A DNA stretch of 64,000 nt from Rhabditoides inermis (GCA_963966185.1 CAWZYM010000016.1:135001-199000); one strand, 5' to 3'; numbered from the stretch's first letter, positions 1-11,129 are shown. Notes: generated by a model from the letters alone, not told the origin. Made by a program: numbers and translations.

Positions 1-299
1 TAGGAACTGGACCACACATGGAGTTTCGATTTGAGACACACGGCGTTTAAAAACGAGTTTCCGTAGCTTTCAGCACTTTTTTCAACTATTCGAAAACTGA
101 TTCGGTAGTAGCATGAATTCGGACTAGAAGTGTGGGATACGGGTTAATCTTTTTGATTGGACGCTCTTGTTTTAGTTGTTGTCTGCGGTGATAATTGAGA
201 CTAAGACCCAGATGTTCATGATAGCCTAAAAGAGAGAAATAGAGAGAGAGGAGAGAGAGAAAGAAAGAGAGAAGGAGGGAGGAGGAGTACAGGAAAGGG

Positions 300-345
<46 letters not shown>

Positions 346-689
346 TAAAGAGAGGAAGAGAGAGAGAGAAAAAGAGAGAGAAGGGGGTTACACAATATAG
401 AAAGAGCGAGCTGAAGTAGCGCTGTTTTTTTCTGGCATTGCCATTCCTAGATTTAAGGGTTAAGGAGGCTCGTCCCTTTTGATAAACTGTCTAGATTCTA
501 GATCTGATTATCTGAGTATGAAACTTGCCGCGACTTCGAAGATTCGATTTGAAACGCGCGGCGTATCGAAACGGTTTTCCGTTGACTTTTTGTTATGGCT
601 CGCAGGAAACTGATTAGATGAGAATGATATATGATTCTTTCCGTAAGAAAACATTCGTGGCATTACACATGTTAAGATGTTGTTTTCAG

Positions 690-2462
690 GCGGAAGACCC
701 GGTGAATCCTTGGAGCACAGGGCTGGTGGTGACGGTCGCTAAGCAATGCTCGCGCTTCAACAACATAGACAAGAGCGTGCCTCGCAAGTTCTACTCGGTG
801 TACCCACTGCCCAAGGTCGCCCAGCAGAAGGACCGCGTCTTGGAGCAAGCACACGCGCTTCGCAAGAAGATCGCCAAGCAGCTCGGTTGGAGCGCCGCAA
901 ATGGAGACAGCTCGTCCAGCTACATGAAGACGGACCCGAACCCTCCCAAACTGTACAAGAGAACCAAATGCACCGCGGAGACCGCACGCTGCAAAAAGAA
1001 GCTGGCGACCAAGTCCACATTCAAAAACTCTCCCAAGAAGACGGGAGCTTCTCATCCATCACAGACAACTACAACTGCTGAGAAGACAACCACCGAGAGA
1101 CCGACGAGCACTACTGCTCCGACCACTGCTCCGACCACTGCTTCGACCACTGCTCCGACCACTGCTCCGACCTCCGCGACACCGGCTTCCGCCTCCTCCA
1201 CGACTGTACCGAAGACGACGATCGCTGCCCCTCAGAACGTGAAGACAACTACGGAGACAACACCCACCACTACTTCTGCTGCCAAGACAACCTCAGACCG
1301 ACCGGCAACTACTCCGACGACTACGTCATCGGCTCCCGCCACGACTACAGAACAGGAGACGACGACTGCAGCACCAGCGTCGACCACGACGACTCAGATG
1401 ACGATGACGAGCGCGTCTTCGACTGCTGAGCCAGCAACGACTACTTCTTCCGCTCTCTCCTTGTCGTCCGCGCCATCGACTGTTGCCAGTACAACCTTTG
1501 CACAGTCTACGACTACCACAGAGTCGGCAACGACTACTGGAGAAGAGAGGACTACTACTCACACGACAACGACCACATCTAGCTCGACGTCTCCCACCTC
1601 AACCATTGTCCCGACTTCTACCCTGATGAGCTCCTCAACATCTCCCTCCACTACATCAACCACTCCGAAAACCACCTCGACCACTACCACCAAACAGGCA
1701 AGTTTTTCATGTCTAAACTTCATTCAATTTGATACTTCAAGTTGCACCAACTAATGATTTCTAGCCACCGACACTTCTGGAACTGTTGGACTACGGCAAA
1801 TACAATACGAAAATACAAGACCAAGCTCATTTCTATACGTTGTCAAACATGGCTGTGCCTGCGGGATGCAAGCTTGTGAACAAACGTGAGATTTTCGTTA
1901 ATGAATACTTTCTTTTTTTATTTTTTTTTAATATTGATTGATATATGTATAATTATTAAGTGGGTCGAGTGATGACGAAGAAAGAAGATGCGAGCGTTTG
2001 TGGAACGGCTCTGAGGGAACTTCATTCAGCGAATCGGACCGTTTCAAGTGGAATGAGTAGGTGTACGCATAGAAAGTCGTGATTATTGAATGTCTCTCAT
2101 ACAGTCAACACGTTGTCGTTGGACGGACAAATTGTGGCTCGTTTTGGACCGAGAACTCGCATCGGCTTCTGCACTGCATCGAAGGCCTGCGGGGCAACCG
2201 TTCCTTTGAACGAGTTCATCAACCAACGCTCCGAAAGTGAGTTGACAGTTGTATCAAGAGGATTACCACGACATCATTGATACATCCGCAAAAAAACACA
2301 TCGAGTGCACATGAAACATTATGTAAAGTGGGTAAGATAGCGGTAATTGAAATACACATTTCAGGTGGCCAGGTGTTCGCTTATACCATCTCCGGAGCCC
2401 CTGCAAACACCAAGTTTACGGATCCAAAAAGGACCCCTCTCTGCTACATATGGCCACTCTGA
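690..2462 (+). CDS. Thr-rich mucin-like secreted/surface protein, left-arm copy (5' end uncertain)
   Basis: Exons read as 690-1697, 1765-1885, 1961-2056, 2105-2236 and 2365-2462, and all phases agree. The first exon follows a good acceptor (TTTTCAG), but it is also open back to an ATG at 618, so the true start is unknown. Its first 100 or so residues are basic and mixed. They are followed by about 220 residues dominated by Thr, Ser, Ala and Pro (TTTE and TTAP type runs), typical of O-glycosylated mucin stalks. The last 150 residues form a distinct domain with five cysteines, ending CYIWPL, that I do not recognise. The first intron has a GC donor (CAG/GCAAGT) rather than GT. The product is probably extracellular, an inference from composition only; no convincing signal peptide is visible in the assigned part. 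Confidence 0.7.
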
Positions 2463-3150
2463 GATTTCCCAACAACTCGTCTCTAATCCATGATCAATTA
2501 TATTCTTTAAATCTGATACTATCATGTCATCTATATATTCTCATCTTTTTGTACATGTAATGATTTGATCGAGAAAAGTGTTTCTAATGTGATTACTGGC
2601 GGAGATAAAGGCAAATTTAAACGTATGGAATGTGGGGACGCAGATAGTGCAAAAGAGGTGACGTGTGGGAGATCTCCAGACTCTCACTTGTATGAATTGA
2701 CACTTGTATGACACTTGTATGAATTCGAGACGACGGAAAACCGCCAGATCTGTCAAGGTTCCCGAACCGCTCCGCTTTTCGCACCCCCGCCTTATCAGAA
2801 AAAGGCTATTTCACTAAGTTTTTTCGCAGTGATCAATGACTGCTTGTGAGTGAGTAGTTTGTTCTTAGGAAAAAAGGGATAATAACCCCGGCAAGGTTTG
2901 TAGAATGTGAGGAAGCATTATCACCATGTTGTGCGTTCTTCTTACATTCGGATTTAGACTAGCTCAGATCACAGATATCAGCAAATGGAATAGCGTGCGA
3001 AAAGTGGACAAGGGGGCGGAGCGTTTGTTCCTAGAAAACTTGGAAATAACATCACGACGCGCACTGTGGTATCCAGTTCGAGTGATCATGTCTATAAAAT
3101 GAGGATTCGTTCGGTAGATTAACATGGATTATGTATATTCTGGTATTATT
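2463..3150. other. Non-coding stretch between the T-rich gene and a MITE
   Basis: No coding exon is evident. There is a short direct duplication of ACTTGTATGA units at about 2,690-2,725. The same sequence occurs inverted at about 11,440-12,124 in the other palindrome arm. Confidence 0.5.
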
Positions 3151-3151
3151 C

Positions 3152-3249
3152 GCGTAAAGAGATGAACTTTGTCTTAACCCAATCCAGCAAAAGTACATCT
3201 ATAAAACGTTTACAAATACAAACACAAACCTGCACATCTCTCTCTCTCT

Positions 3250-3280
<31 letters not shown>

Positions 3281-3455
3281 CCTCTCCTATCCTATGTTTT
3301 TTTTACTGAATTATTCTTTGTTCATGTCGTTGTGGTAACTTGTTAGCAACAACAACATAACATTTCAGTATGCGCAGGTTTGTGTTAGTATTTGTAAACG
3401 TTTTATGGATGTACTTTTGCTGCATTGGGTTAAGACAAAGTTCATCTCTTTACGC
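3152..3455. mobile_element. MITE with about 85-bp terminal inverted repeats, GCGTAAAG family
   Basis: Positions 3,152-3,236 (GCGTAAAGAGATGAACTTTG and on to CACAAACCTGC) recur inverted at about 3,366-3,452. A CT-rich tract and about 80 bp of unique sequence lie between them. No protein is encoded, so this is a non-autonomous inverted-repeat element. A relative with recognisably the same termini lies at 51,366-51,848, and related ends (GCGTAAAGAGATTTACTTTG) occur around 6,555, 7,318 and 8,050. Its mirror copy is at about 11,130-11,435. Confidence 0.75.
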
Positions 3456-3639
3456 CGAGTACTTTTTAAAGAAAATATATGTGCTTTTGTTGAATTTCAA
3501 AGAAATTCCGATATGTGCTGAACTACATATGACTATTCATCTGGACTGGATTATATCATTTTTATCTGTCTATCTCCTTCTGTTACCTCCCTCCCTCTGT
3601 TCCTTCTATCTCGCTCAGCTCTCACTCAATGTTATTCCA

Positions 3640-3692
3640 CTTTTTGCTCTCTCTACCTCTCTCTCTCCTCTCTCTCTCCTCTCTCTCGCTTG

Positions 3693-3724
<32 letters not shown>

Positions 3725-3895
3725 CTCTTTCTCTTTCTCTTTCTCTTTCTCTTTCTCTTTCTCTTTCTTTCTTTCCATCTCTCCCTTTTTCTTTCTTTCC
3801 ATCTCTCCCTTTGTCATTCTCTCTCCATCTTTCTCTGCCCATCTCTCTCAATATCTGCCATTATCTCTCTCATATCTGCCCTTTTCTTTCTTCTT
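3640..3895. repeat. CT/CTTT microsatellite tract
   Basis: The tract starts as (CT)n, becomes (CTTTCT)n and then degenerate CTCTCC. Long Leu/Ser/Phe open frames across it are artefacts. The mirror tract at about 10,710-10,955 is 21 bp shorter, a slippage difference between the arms. Confidence 0.9.
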
Positions 3896-4289
3896 TCTCC
3901 CATGCACCACACGTCACAACGTATTCACGGATCGCCGTTACGTTTCACAAAAAGTTTTTCCAACATATTTTCTCACTACCAGTCGATATCGCGCCTTTTG
4001 CGCTCTTCCTCCTGGTTATAGTTGGCGGGATCAAAACCATGTAAACCCGGCGCGCATTAGATGCTGGCGGCGGCGGGGCGGACTACACGCAAAGTGCAAG
4101 TACTACACGCAAAGTGCACTACGGAACGGTGCGAATCTAACTAGCATGATTTGGACAAGTTCACATTGTTGATAATATGACCTTTGGATATCGCTTCTTG
4201 AGAATTCTGGCGCGAGCCTTATCCTAAGCCAAAAGAGAGGGCGCTGCGCGCCCTCTCTAATTGAGTCGCGCCCCTACCAAATCTCTTAT

Positions 4290-4470
4290 AGTGGGCCCGC
4301 AAATGAGTTACTCTTTCACGAGAAACATCAGTGTAGTAAGACAGCGATGAGAACCTCTTCGATGATGTTTTCAATTCGACAAAAATTTGCGTGGATACCC
4401 AAGATCGAACCCGCAGACATTTGCTTCCTAAGCGAGAGCGTTACCACTACGCCACGTGGGCATGGGAGAG
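4290..4470 (-). mobile_element. tRNA-derived SINE, copy 1 (left arm)
   Basis: On the minus strand 4,389-4,460 reads as a tRNA-like head. It has an A-box-like TGGCGTAGTGG, an anticodon-arm-like CTCGCTTAGG resembling tRNA-Pro, and a B-box-like GGGTTCGATC. Stem pairing is poor, so it is not a functional tRNA. The body to the left (GCCCGCAAATGAGTT and beyond) is shared with a second copy at 4,830-5,010, which defines a repeat family. Confidence 0.65.
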
Positions 4471-4829
4471 TACCTGTTGAGTAGAGATATGAACGGCAAA
4501 ACAATATGCAGTGCTTTTCGTTTAGTATACGGTACGGTAGTGTCAAAATCCACGATATTGTTTTCAACGAAAAATCTTGAGCTAACAAGCAAATGGCAAC
4601 AGGTCACCCTCACAACTCGCTATGTTTTGATGGAATCTTGTAGGCATGTGCAAAATCCCCCTCCCCCTCAAATCTCGGAGAGCACCGGAAGTGCCCTAAT
4701 TAAGCACCGGAAGTTTACATGCATTCTCGTGCGCGATGGGTCATTGCGCATGTTATCCCGAAATGCGAGTTGTGGGGGGTGCGAGACTTGTAAGTGCGAG
4801 ACTATTACTTGTAAGTGCGAAACAATTAG

Positions 4830-5010
4830 TAGGCTCGCAAATGAGTTTCATTCTTTTCAGGAGATACCTTTGGTGTGGTTAGAGAAAGATCAGAGTCATT
4901 TCAATGAGGTTTTCAAATTTACAAAACTTTGCGTGACCAGTGGGAATTGAACCCGCGAACGCATTCTTGCCAAGCGATAGTGTTACCACTACGCTGGCGG
5001 GTGGTGACAG
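4830..5010 (-). mobile_element. tRNA-derived SINE, copy 2 (left arm)
   Basis: Minus-strand 4,931-5,004 has the same layout as the first copy: AGCGTAGTGGTAAC as an A box and GCGGGTTCAATTCCC as a B box with a partly pairing T stem. The flanking body (GGCTCGCAAATGAGTTTC) is homologous to that at 4,290. A 31-bp tandem duplication (GGTGACAGTTTTGCGAATAG unit) lies just to its right at about 5,004-5,066. Confidence 0.6.
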
Positions 5011-5289
5011 TTTTGCGAATAGGTACTGTGAAGTGTGGTGACAGTTTTGCGAATAGGTACTGTGAACGTGAGAAGAAATGTTCACTGTTCAACAGTTTAG
5101 GGTACTGTAAACTATTGGACAACATAATGTTTTTGACGAGAAATGTTGAGCTGAGCGTGCCGTAAACGGAATATATTTCTATATGAAGATTTTTTGAATG
5201 TAATAGTTTACTGTACTTGCACAGTGTAAACATAACTTGACTGCTAATAGTTAGTGTTCTGGAACATAACAAATTCAAAGTAAAATCGA

Positions 5290-5943
5290 CGCTGACGCCG
5301 AGAACAACAACAACGCCAACAATGGCGACGACGACAACTGTGGTCACCACACGAGCTACTACAACACAACCACCTGGTGACCGATAACCATTCCGATTAA
5401 CATGTTAACAACAATTTCAGTTTGTGTAACGTGTGATGAATCAAACTTGGGACTGGAATATGTAGAGCCGGTATTCAAACGAGATGCAATTCTTTCAACT
5501 TCGGTGAGCTATTAATTCAATATGTGAACATAACATAAATAAAGAAACACCAAACAATTCTGATTGGTTACTTTTGAAATTGTTGTTTTCATCATTCATT
5601 TCTTAGCACTCTTCGCAGTTATATTTTTAAGGAAACTGGAGGGTGTAAGACATTAACTATCACATGCAGTTACCCTTCAATTTGGGAAGTAAGAGGACAT
5701 ATCGTTATAATGGTATGTTTTAGTATTTATTGTTTGAGTCACGTCACAACTTTCGATAATATTATCATTGATATATGATTATAATATTAGTCTCATTTGC
5801 AGCTAAATAAAGAAGAGTTTTTCGATCCCAAAGGTCTTCAAGTTGACAGCACTTCACAAGAGCTCTCTTGCTCCGCGGATGGAAAATGGATGCACGAAGG
5901 CATTGAAATAACAACTTACGGATGTGAAGCTGACGGTTTTTGA
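5290..5943 (+). CDS. C6-domain (nematode six-cysteine) protein with Thr-rich linker, left-arm copy
   Basis: Exons are about 5,290-5,376, 5,421-5,503, 5,632-5,712 and 5,803-5,943, with consistent phases and good GT/AG sites. The upstream part is not resolved. The first exon shown is Thr-rich (TTTTVVTTRATTTQPP). The rest is a compact domain with six cysteines: VCVTC, GGCKTLTITC, LSCSADGKW and YGCEADGF at the end. That spacing, with a CxxxxITC pair, a late SC..GxW and a final cysteine just before the stop, matches the nematode C6 domain, which commonly follows Thr-rich linkers in secreted proteins. The molecular role of the family is unknown. No signal peptide is seen because the 5' exons are missing from my model. 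Confidence 0.75.
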
Positions 5944-6051
5944 AAAATAAACGTTTCAACTTTGCATTGACGAAAAGAGTGTGTTCTTTCCGAACAACTT
6001 CACCGGTTATAAGCACGGGGCGCCACAAACAGCAAACAGCGTCACCGTTAA

Positions 6052-6404
6052 AGGGACAGGGGCGACTTGTTTATGCCACAACCTGCCGCAACTCCTCATT
6101 TTCACACGAGCAAAACATTTGGCGGTTACTGGAATCGAACCCGCGAAGCTCGAAGGCCACAACGCAGCGCGCATGCACTTTGCCATGAAGCAAGTGAAAT
6201 GGCGTAATTCATTTGGGCTTATGTCTCAGGCCCCAACGTGTGGTATTGAAGCGTTGGTGGGTGTTTCAAATTTTTGTCTGCATCCTCGGCAGTGGCAGAT
6301 TCGAAAGTAACGCAGAATCGTCGTTCTTTCGCAAAATTTGAAAACGTGTTAGGTTAATATAATTTTTATAATACTCCGAGTCGAAAATAAGTCGCACTGT
6401 TTCT
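6052..6404. mobile_element. TTAA-flanked TIR element with internal tRNA-like segment (left arm)
   Basis: TTAA at 6,048-6,051 and at 6,405-6,408 bracket an element that starts AGGGACAGGGGCGACTTG and ends CAAGTCGC-like (read inverted, AGAAACAGTGCGACTTATT). Inside, on the minus strand, is a tRNA-like piece (GCGGGTTCGATTCC at about 6,125-6,140). The same architecture occurs at 26,176-26,526. TTAA duplication is typical of piggyBac-type DNA elements. A second TTAA element begins immediately at 6,409 and shares the TTAA. Confidence 0.7.
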
Positions 6405-6644
6405 TTAAAGGTACAGTGGCTACTCTTGGTACTTTTAAAACCGTTTTAACCAAAAAAGATCGAATAGTGAAAAAGGACTATTCTCTCTGTTGTTTCGAAT
6501 GTTGCAACTCGCGGTTGCAACATTTTATTTCAATTTTTTTAAAAGAAGTATTTGCGTAAAGAGATTTACTTTGTCTTATCACCAATGACTACAGCGTTCG
6601 GGTGGGGCGCGGGTGGGGCGCGAGGGGCTGACGACTAGTTGACG

Positions 6645-7133
6645 GCCCGCGCCCCACCCGCAGCTCACCCGCGCCCCACCCGCGCCCCACCCGCACCCCA
6701 CCCGCAGCTCACCCGCACCCCACCCGCAGCTCACCCGCGCCCCACCCGCGCCCCACCCGCAGCTCACCCGTACCCCACCCGCACCCCACCCGCAGCTCAC
6801 CCGCGCGCAAAAGCGGCCCGCGCCCCACCCGCGCCCCATCCGCACCCCACCCGCAGCTCACCCGCGCGCAAAAGCGGGTGGGGCGCGGGTGGGGCGCGGG
6901 TGAGCTGCGGGTGGGGTGCGGGTGGGGCGCGGGTGGGGCGCGGGTGGGGCGCGGGTGAGCTGCGGGTGGGGTGCGGGTGGGGTGCGGGTGGGGCGCGGGT
7001 GGGGCGCGGGTGAGCTGCGGGTGGGGTGCGGGTGGGGCGCGGGTGGGGCGCGGGTGGGGCGCGGGTGAGCTGCGGGTGGGGTGCGGGTGGGGTGCGGGTG
7101 GGGCGCGGGTGGGGCGCGGGTGAGCTGCGGGTG
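6645..7133. repeat. 11-bp GC-rich minisatellite, C-rich block then G-rich block
   Basis: The unit is 11 bp (CGCGGGTGGGG, with variants GTGCGGGTGGG and GAGCTGCGGGT). On the plus strand it is C-rich to about 6,869 and G-rich after the AAAAGCGG marker at about 6,870. Because 11 is not a multiple of 3, every frame reads as Pro/His/Arg or Gly/Trp repeats; these open frames are not genes. The G-rich strand has dense GGGG/GGG runs, as in G-quadruplex-forming DNA. Confidence 0.95.
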
Positions 7134-7403
7134 GGATACTCCGAGTCGAAAATAAGTCGCACTGTTTCTTTAAAGGTACAGTGGCTACTCTTGGTACTTT
7201 TAAAACCGTTTTAACCAAAAAAGATCGAATAGTGAAAAAGGACTATTCTCTCTGTTGTTTCGAATGTTGCAACTCGCGGTTGCAACATTTTATTTTAATT
7301 TTTTTAAAAGAAGTATTTGCGTAAAGAGATTTACTTTGTCTTATCACCAATGACTACAGCGTTCGGGTGGGGCGCGGGTGGGGCGCGAGGGGCTGACGAC
7401 TAG
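7134..7403. repeat. Asymmetric spacer of the giant palindrome
   Basis: This interval is the only part of the core without a mirror partner at the symmetric position. It is a forward copy of 6,368-6,644 (TTTAAAGGTACAGTGGCTAC, GTTGCAACTCGCGGTTGCAA, GCGTAAAGAGATTTAC). The 8-bp palindromic motif TTGCAACTCGCGGTTGCAA recurs near 26,290. Confidence 0.8.
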
Positions 7404-7970
7404 TTGACGGCCCGCGCCCCACCCGCAGCTCACCCGCGCCCCACCCGCGCCCCACCCGCACCCCACCCGCAGCTCACCCGCGCCCCACCCGCGCCCCACC
7501 CGCACCCCACCCGCACCCCACCCGCAGCTCACCCGCGCCCCACCCGCGCCCCACCCGCGCCCCACCCGCACCCCACCCGCAGCTCACCCGCGCCCCACCC
7601 GCGCCCCACCCGCACCCCACCCGCACCCCACCCGCAGCTCACCCGCGCCCCACCCGCGCCCCACCCGCGCCCCACCCGCACCCCACCCGCAGCTCACCCG
7701 CGCCCCACCCGCGCCCCACCCGCTTTTGCGCGCGGGTGAGCTGCGGGTGGGGTGCGGATGGGGCGCGGGTGGGGCGCGGGCCGCTTTTGCGCGCGGGTGA
7801 GCTGCGGGTGGGGTGCGGGTGGGGTACGGGTGAGCTGCGGGTGGGGCGCGGGTGGGGCGCGGGTGGGGCGCGGGTGAGCTGCGGGTGGGGTGCGGGTGAG
7901 CTGCGGGTGGGGTGCGGGTGGGGCGCGGGTGGGGCGCGGGTGAGCTGCGGGTGGGGCGCGGGCCGTCAAC
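7404..7970. repeat. 11-bp GC-rich minisatellite, right blocks (C-rich then G-rich)
   Basis: This is the mirror of 6,645-7,133. The C-rich block (7,404-7,723) is about 60 bp longer than its partner, and the G-rich block runs 7,728-7,970. The CGCTTTTGCGCG marker occurs at about 7,721 and 7,781. Mirror sums shift from 14,608 to 14,597 here, i.e. by one repeat unit. Confidence 0.95.
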
Positions 7971-8204
7971 TAGTCGTCAGCCCCTCGCGCCCCACCCGCG
8001 CCCCACCCGAACGCTGTAGTCATTGGTGATAAGACAAAGTAAATCTCTTTACGCAAATAGTTCTTTTAAAAAAATTGAAATAAAATGTTGCAACCGCGAG
8101 TTGCAACATTCGAAACAACAGAGAGAATAGTCCTTTTTCACTATTCGATCTTTTTTGGTTAAAACGGTTTTAAAAGTACCAAGAGTAGCCACTGTACCTT
8201 TAAA

Positions 8205-8556
8205 GAAACAGTGCGACTTATTTTCGACTCGGAGTATTATAAAAATTATATTAACCTAACACGTTTTCAAATTTTGCGAAAGAACGACGATTCTGCGTTA
8301 CTTTCGAATCTGCCACTGCCGAGGATGCAGACAAAAATTTGAAACACCCACCAACGCTTCAATACCACACGTTGGGGCCTGAGACATAAGCCCAAATGAA
8401 TTACGCCATTTCACTTGCTTCATGGCAAAGTGCATGCGCGCTGCGTTGTGGCCTTCGAGCTTCGCGGGTTCGATTCCAGTAACCGCCAAATGTTTTGCTC
8501 GTGTGAAAATGAGGAGTTGCGGCAGGTTGTGGCATAAACAAGTCGCCCCTGTCCCT
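8205..8556. mobile_element. TTAA-flanked TIR element, right-arm mirror copy
   Basis: Exact mirror of 6,052-6,404. TTAA at 8,557-8,560 follows the end GTCGCCCCTGTCCC. The internal tRNA-like box (CGCGGGTTCGATTCCAGTAAC) reads on the plus strand at about 8,463-8,483. Confidence 0.7.
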
Positions 8557-8664
8557 TTAACGGTGACGCTGTTTGCTGTTTGTGGCGCCCCGTGCTTATA
8601 ACCGGTGAAGTTGTTCGGAAAGAACACACTCTTTTCGTCAATGCAAAGTTGAAACGTTTATTTT

Positions 8665-9318
8665 TCAAAAACCGTCAGCTTCACATCCGTAAGTTGTTAT
8701 TTCAATGCCTTCGTGCATCCATTTTCCATCCGCGGAGCAAGAGAGCTCTTGTGAAGTGCTGTCAACTTGAAGACCTTTGGGATCGAAAAACTCTTCTTTA
8801 TTTAGCTGCAAATGAGACTAATATTATAATCATATACCAATGATAATATTATCGAAAGTTGTGACGTGACTCAAACAATAAATACTAAAACATACCATTA
8901 TAACGATATGTCCTCTTACTTCCCAAATTGAAGGGTAACTGCATGTGATAGTTAATGTCTTACACCCTCCAGTTTCCTTAAAAATATAACTGCGAAGAGT
9001 GCTAAGAAATGAATGATGAAAACAACAATTTCAAAAGTAACCAATCAGAATTGTTTGGTGTTTCTTTATTTATGTTATGTTCACATATTGAATTAATAGC
9101 TCACCGAAGTTGAAAGAATTGCATCTCGTTTGAATACCGGCTCTACATATTCCAGTCCCAAGTTTGATTCATCACACGTTACACAAACTGAAATTGTTGT
9201 TAACATGTTAATCGGAATGGTTATCGGTCACCAGGTGGTTGTGTTGTAGTAGCTCGTGTGGTGACCACAGTTGTCGTCGTCGCCATTGTTGGCGTTGTTG
9301 TTGTTCTCGGCGTCAGCG
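8665..9318 (-). CDS. C6-domain protein with Thr-rich linker, right-arm copy
   Basis: Reverse-complement copy of the gene at 5,290-5,943. Mirror exons are about 9,232-9,318, 9,105-9,187, 8,896-8,976 and 8,665-8,805. I see no disruptive differences between the two copies, and the six cysteines, splice sites and stop are retained. Both copies may therefore be functional, and they point toward each other across the palindrome core. Confidence 0.7.
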
Positions 9319-9597
9319 TCGATTTTACTTTGAATTTGTTATGTTCCAGAACACTAACTATTAGCAGTCAAGTTATGTTTACACTGTGCAAGTACAGTAA
9401 ACTATTACATTCAAAAAATCTTCATATAGAAATATATTCCGTTTACGGCACGCTCAGCTCAACATTTCTCGTCAAAAACATTATGTTGTCCAATAGTTTA
9501 CAGTACCCTAAACTGTTGAACAGTGAACATTTCTTCTCACGTTCACAGTACCTATTCGCAAAACTGTCACCACACTTCACAGTACCTATTCGCAAAA

Positions 9598-9780
9598 CTG
9601 TCACCACCCGCCAGCGTAGTGGTAACACTATCGCTTGGCAAGAATGCGTTCGCGGGTTCAATTCCCACTGGTCACGCAAAGTTTTGTAAACTTGAAAACC
9701 TCATTGAAATGACTCTGATCTTTCTCTAACCACACCAAAGGTATCTCCTGAAAAGAATGAAACTCATTTGCGAGCCTACT
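9598..9780 (+). mobile_element. tRNA-derived SINE, mirror of copy 2
   Basis: The tRNA-like head is at 9,604-9,677 on the plus strand (CAGCGTAGTGGTAACACTAT, then CGGGTTCAATTCCC). It is part of the right palindrome arm. Confidence 0.6.
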
Positions 9781-10137
9781 AATTGTTTCGCACTTACAAG
9801 TAATAGTCTCGCACTTACAAGTCTCGCACCCCCCACAACTCGCATTTCGGGATAACATGCGCAATGACCCATCGCGCACGAGAATGCATGTAAACTTCCG
9901 GTGCTTAATTAGGGCACTTCCGGTGCTCTCCGAGATTTGAGGGGGAGGGGGATTTTGCACATGCCTACAAGATTCCATCAAAACATAGCGAGTTGTGAGG
10001 GTGACCTGTTGCCATTTGCTTGTTAGCTCAAGATTTTTCGTTGAAAACAATATCGTGGATTTTGACACTACCGTACCGTATACTAAACGAAAAGCACTGC
10101 ATATTGTTTTGCCGTTCATATCTCTACTCAACAGGTA

Positions 10138-10320
10138 CTCTCCCATGCCCACGTGGCGTAGTGGTAACGCTCTCGCTTAGGAAGCAAATGTCTGCGGGTT
10201 CGATCTTGGGTATCCACGCAAATTTTTGTCGAATTGAAAACATCATCGAAGAGGTTCTCATCGCTGTCTTACTACACTGATGTTTCTCGTGAAAGAGTAA
10301 CTCATTTGCGGGCCCACTAT
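10138..10320 (+). mobile_element. tRNA-derived SINE, mirror of copy 1
   Basis: The tRNA-like head is at 10,148-10,219 (CCCACGTGGCGTAGTGGTAA, then GCGGGTTCGATCTTGG). The T stem pairs poorly, so it is not scored as a tRNA gene. Confidence 0.6.
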
Positions 10321-10859
10321 AAGAGATTTGGTAGGGGCGCGACTCAATTAGAGAGGGCGCGCAGCGCACTCTCTTTTGGCTTAGGATAAGGCTCGCGCCA
10401 GAATTCTCAAGAAGCGATATCCAAAGGTCATATTATCAACAATGTGAACTTGTCCAAATCATGCTAGTTAGATTCGCACCGTTCCGTAGTGCACTTTGCG
10501 TGTAGTACTTGCACTTTGCGTGTAGTCCGCCCCGCCGCCGCCAGCATCTAATGCGCGCCGGGTTTACATGGTTTTGATTCCGCCAACTATAACCAGGAGG
10601 AAGAGCGCAAAAGGCGCGATATCGACTGGTAGTGAGAAAATATGTTGGAAAAACTTTTTGTGAAACGTAACGGCGATCCGTGAATACGTTGTGACGTGTG
10701 GTGCATGGGAGAAAGAATAAAGAAAAGGGCAGATATGAGAGAGATAATGGCAGATATTGAGAGAGATGGGCAGAGAAAGATGGAGAGAGAATGACAAAGG
10801 GAGAGATGGAAAGAAAGAAAAAGGGAGAGATGGAAAGAAAGAAAGAGAAAGAGAAAGAG

Positions 10860-10893
<34 letters not shown>

Positions 10894-11129
10894 CAAGCGA
10901 GAGAGAGGAGAGAGAGAGGTAGAGAGAGCAAAAAGTGGAATAACATTGAGTGAGAGCTGAGCGAGATAGAAGGAACAGAGGGAGGGAGGTAACAGAAGGA
11001 GATAGACAGATAAAAATGATATAATCCAGTCCAGATGAATAGTCATATTATGTAGTTCAGCACATATCGGAATTTCTTTGAAATTCAACAAAAGCACATA
11101 TATTTTCTTTAAAAAGTACTCGGCGTAAA

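Larger units (their letters stand above)
6409..8199. repeat. Palindrome core: inverted TTAA-bounded element with three copies of a 270-bp module
   Basis: The termini AGGTACAGTGGCTACTCTTGG (from 6,409) and their inverse (to 8,199) are each preceded or followed by TTTAA. A module starting ACTCCGAGTCGAAAATAAG and running into the minisatellite occurs forward at about 6,371-6,644, forward again at 7,137-7,403 and inverted at 7,970-8,236. The core can therefore be read either as one TTAA element with very long inverted ends or as several nested insertions. Nothing here looks coding. Confidence 0.6.

Noticed and set aside
3370..4044. 224-aa Leu/Ser/Phe-rich frame and its overlaps
   Set aside because: It covers a CT microsatellite and MITE end; same for the mirror at 10,564-11,169 and for frames at 14,727, 18,361-18,964, 38,444-39,092 and 61,215-61,883.
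4456..4950. 164-aa plus-strand frame and its mirror copy
   Set aside because: It runs antisense through two SINE copies, with no splice or start support; identical in the mirror because of the palindrome.
6645..7970. Telomere or subtelomere
   Set aside because: The repeat is not a nematode TTAGGC-type telomere and alternates orientation; genes continue on both sides.
6579..8029. Many Pro/His/Arg and Gly/Trp/Val-rich open frames
   Set aside because: They come from an 11-bp GC-rich minisatellite that lacks stops in any frame; no start context, splice sites or conservation.
4389..10219. Candidate tRNA genes (four sites in the two arms)
   Set aside because: A and B boxes are present but acceptor and T stems do not pair well and the sequences belong to a longer repeat family, so they are called SINEs.
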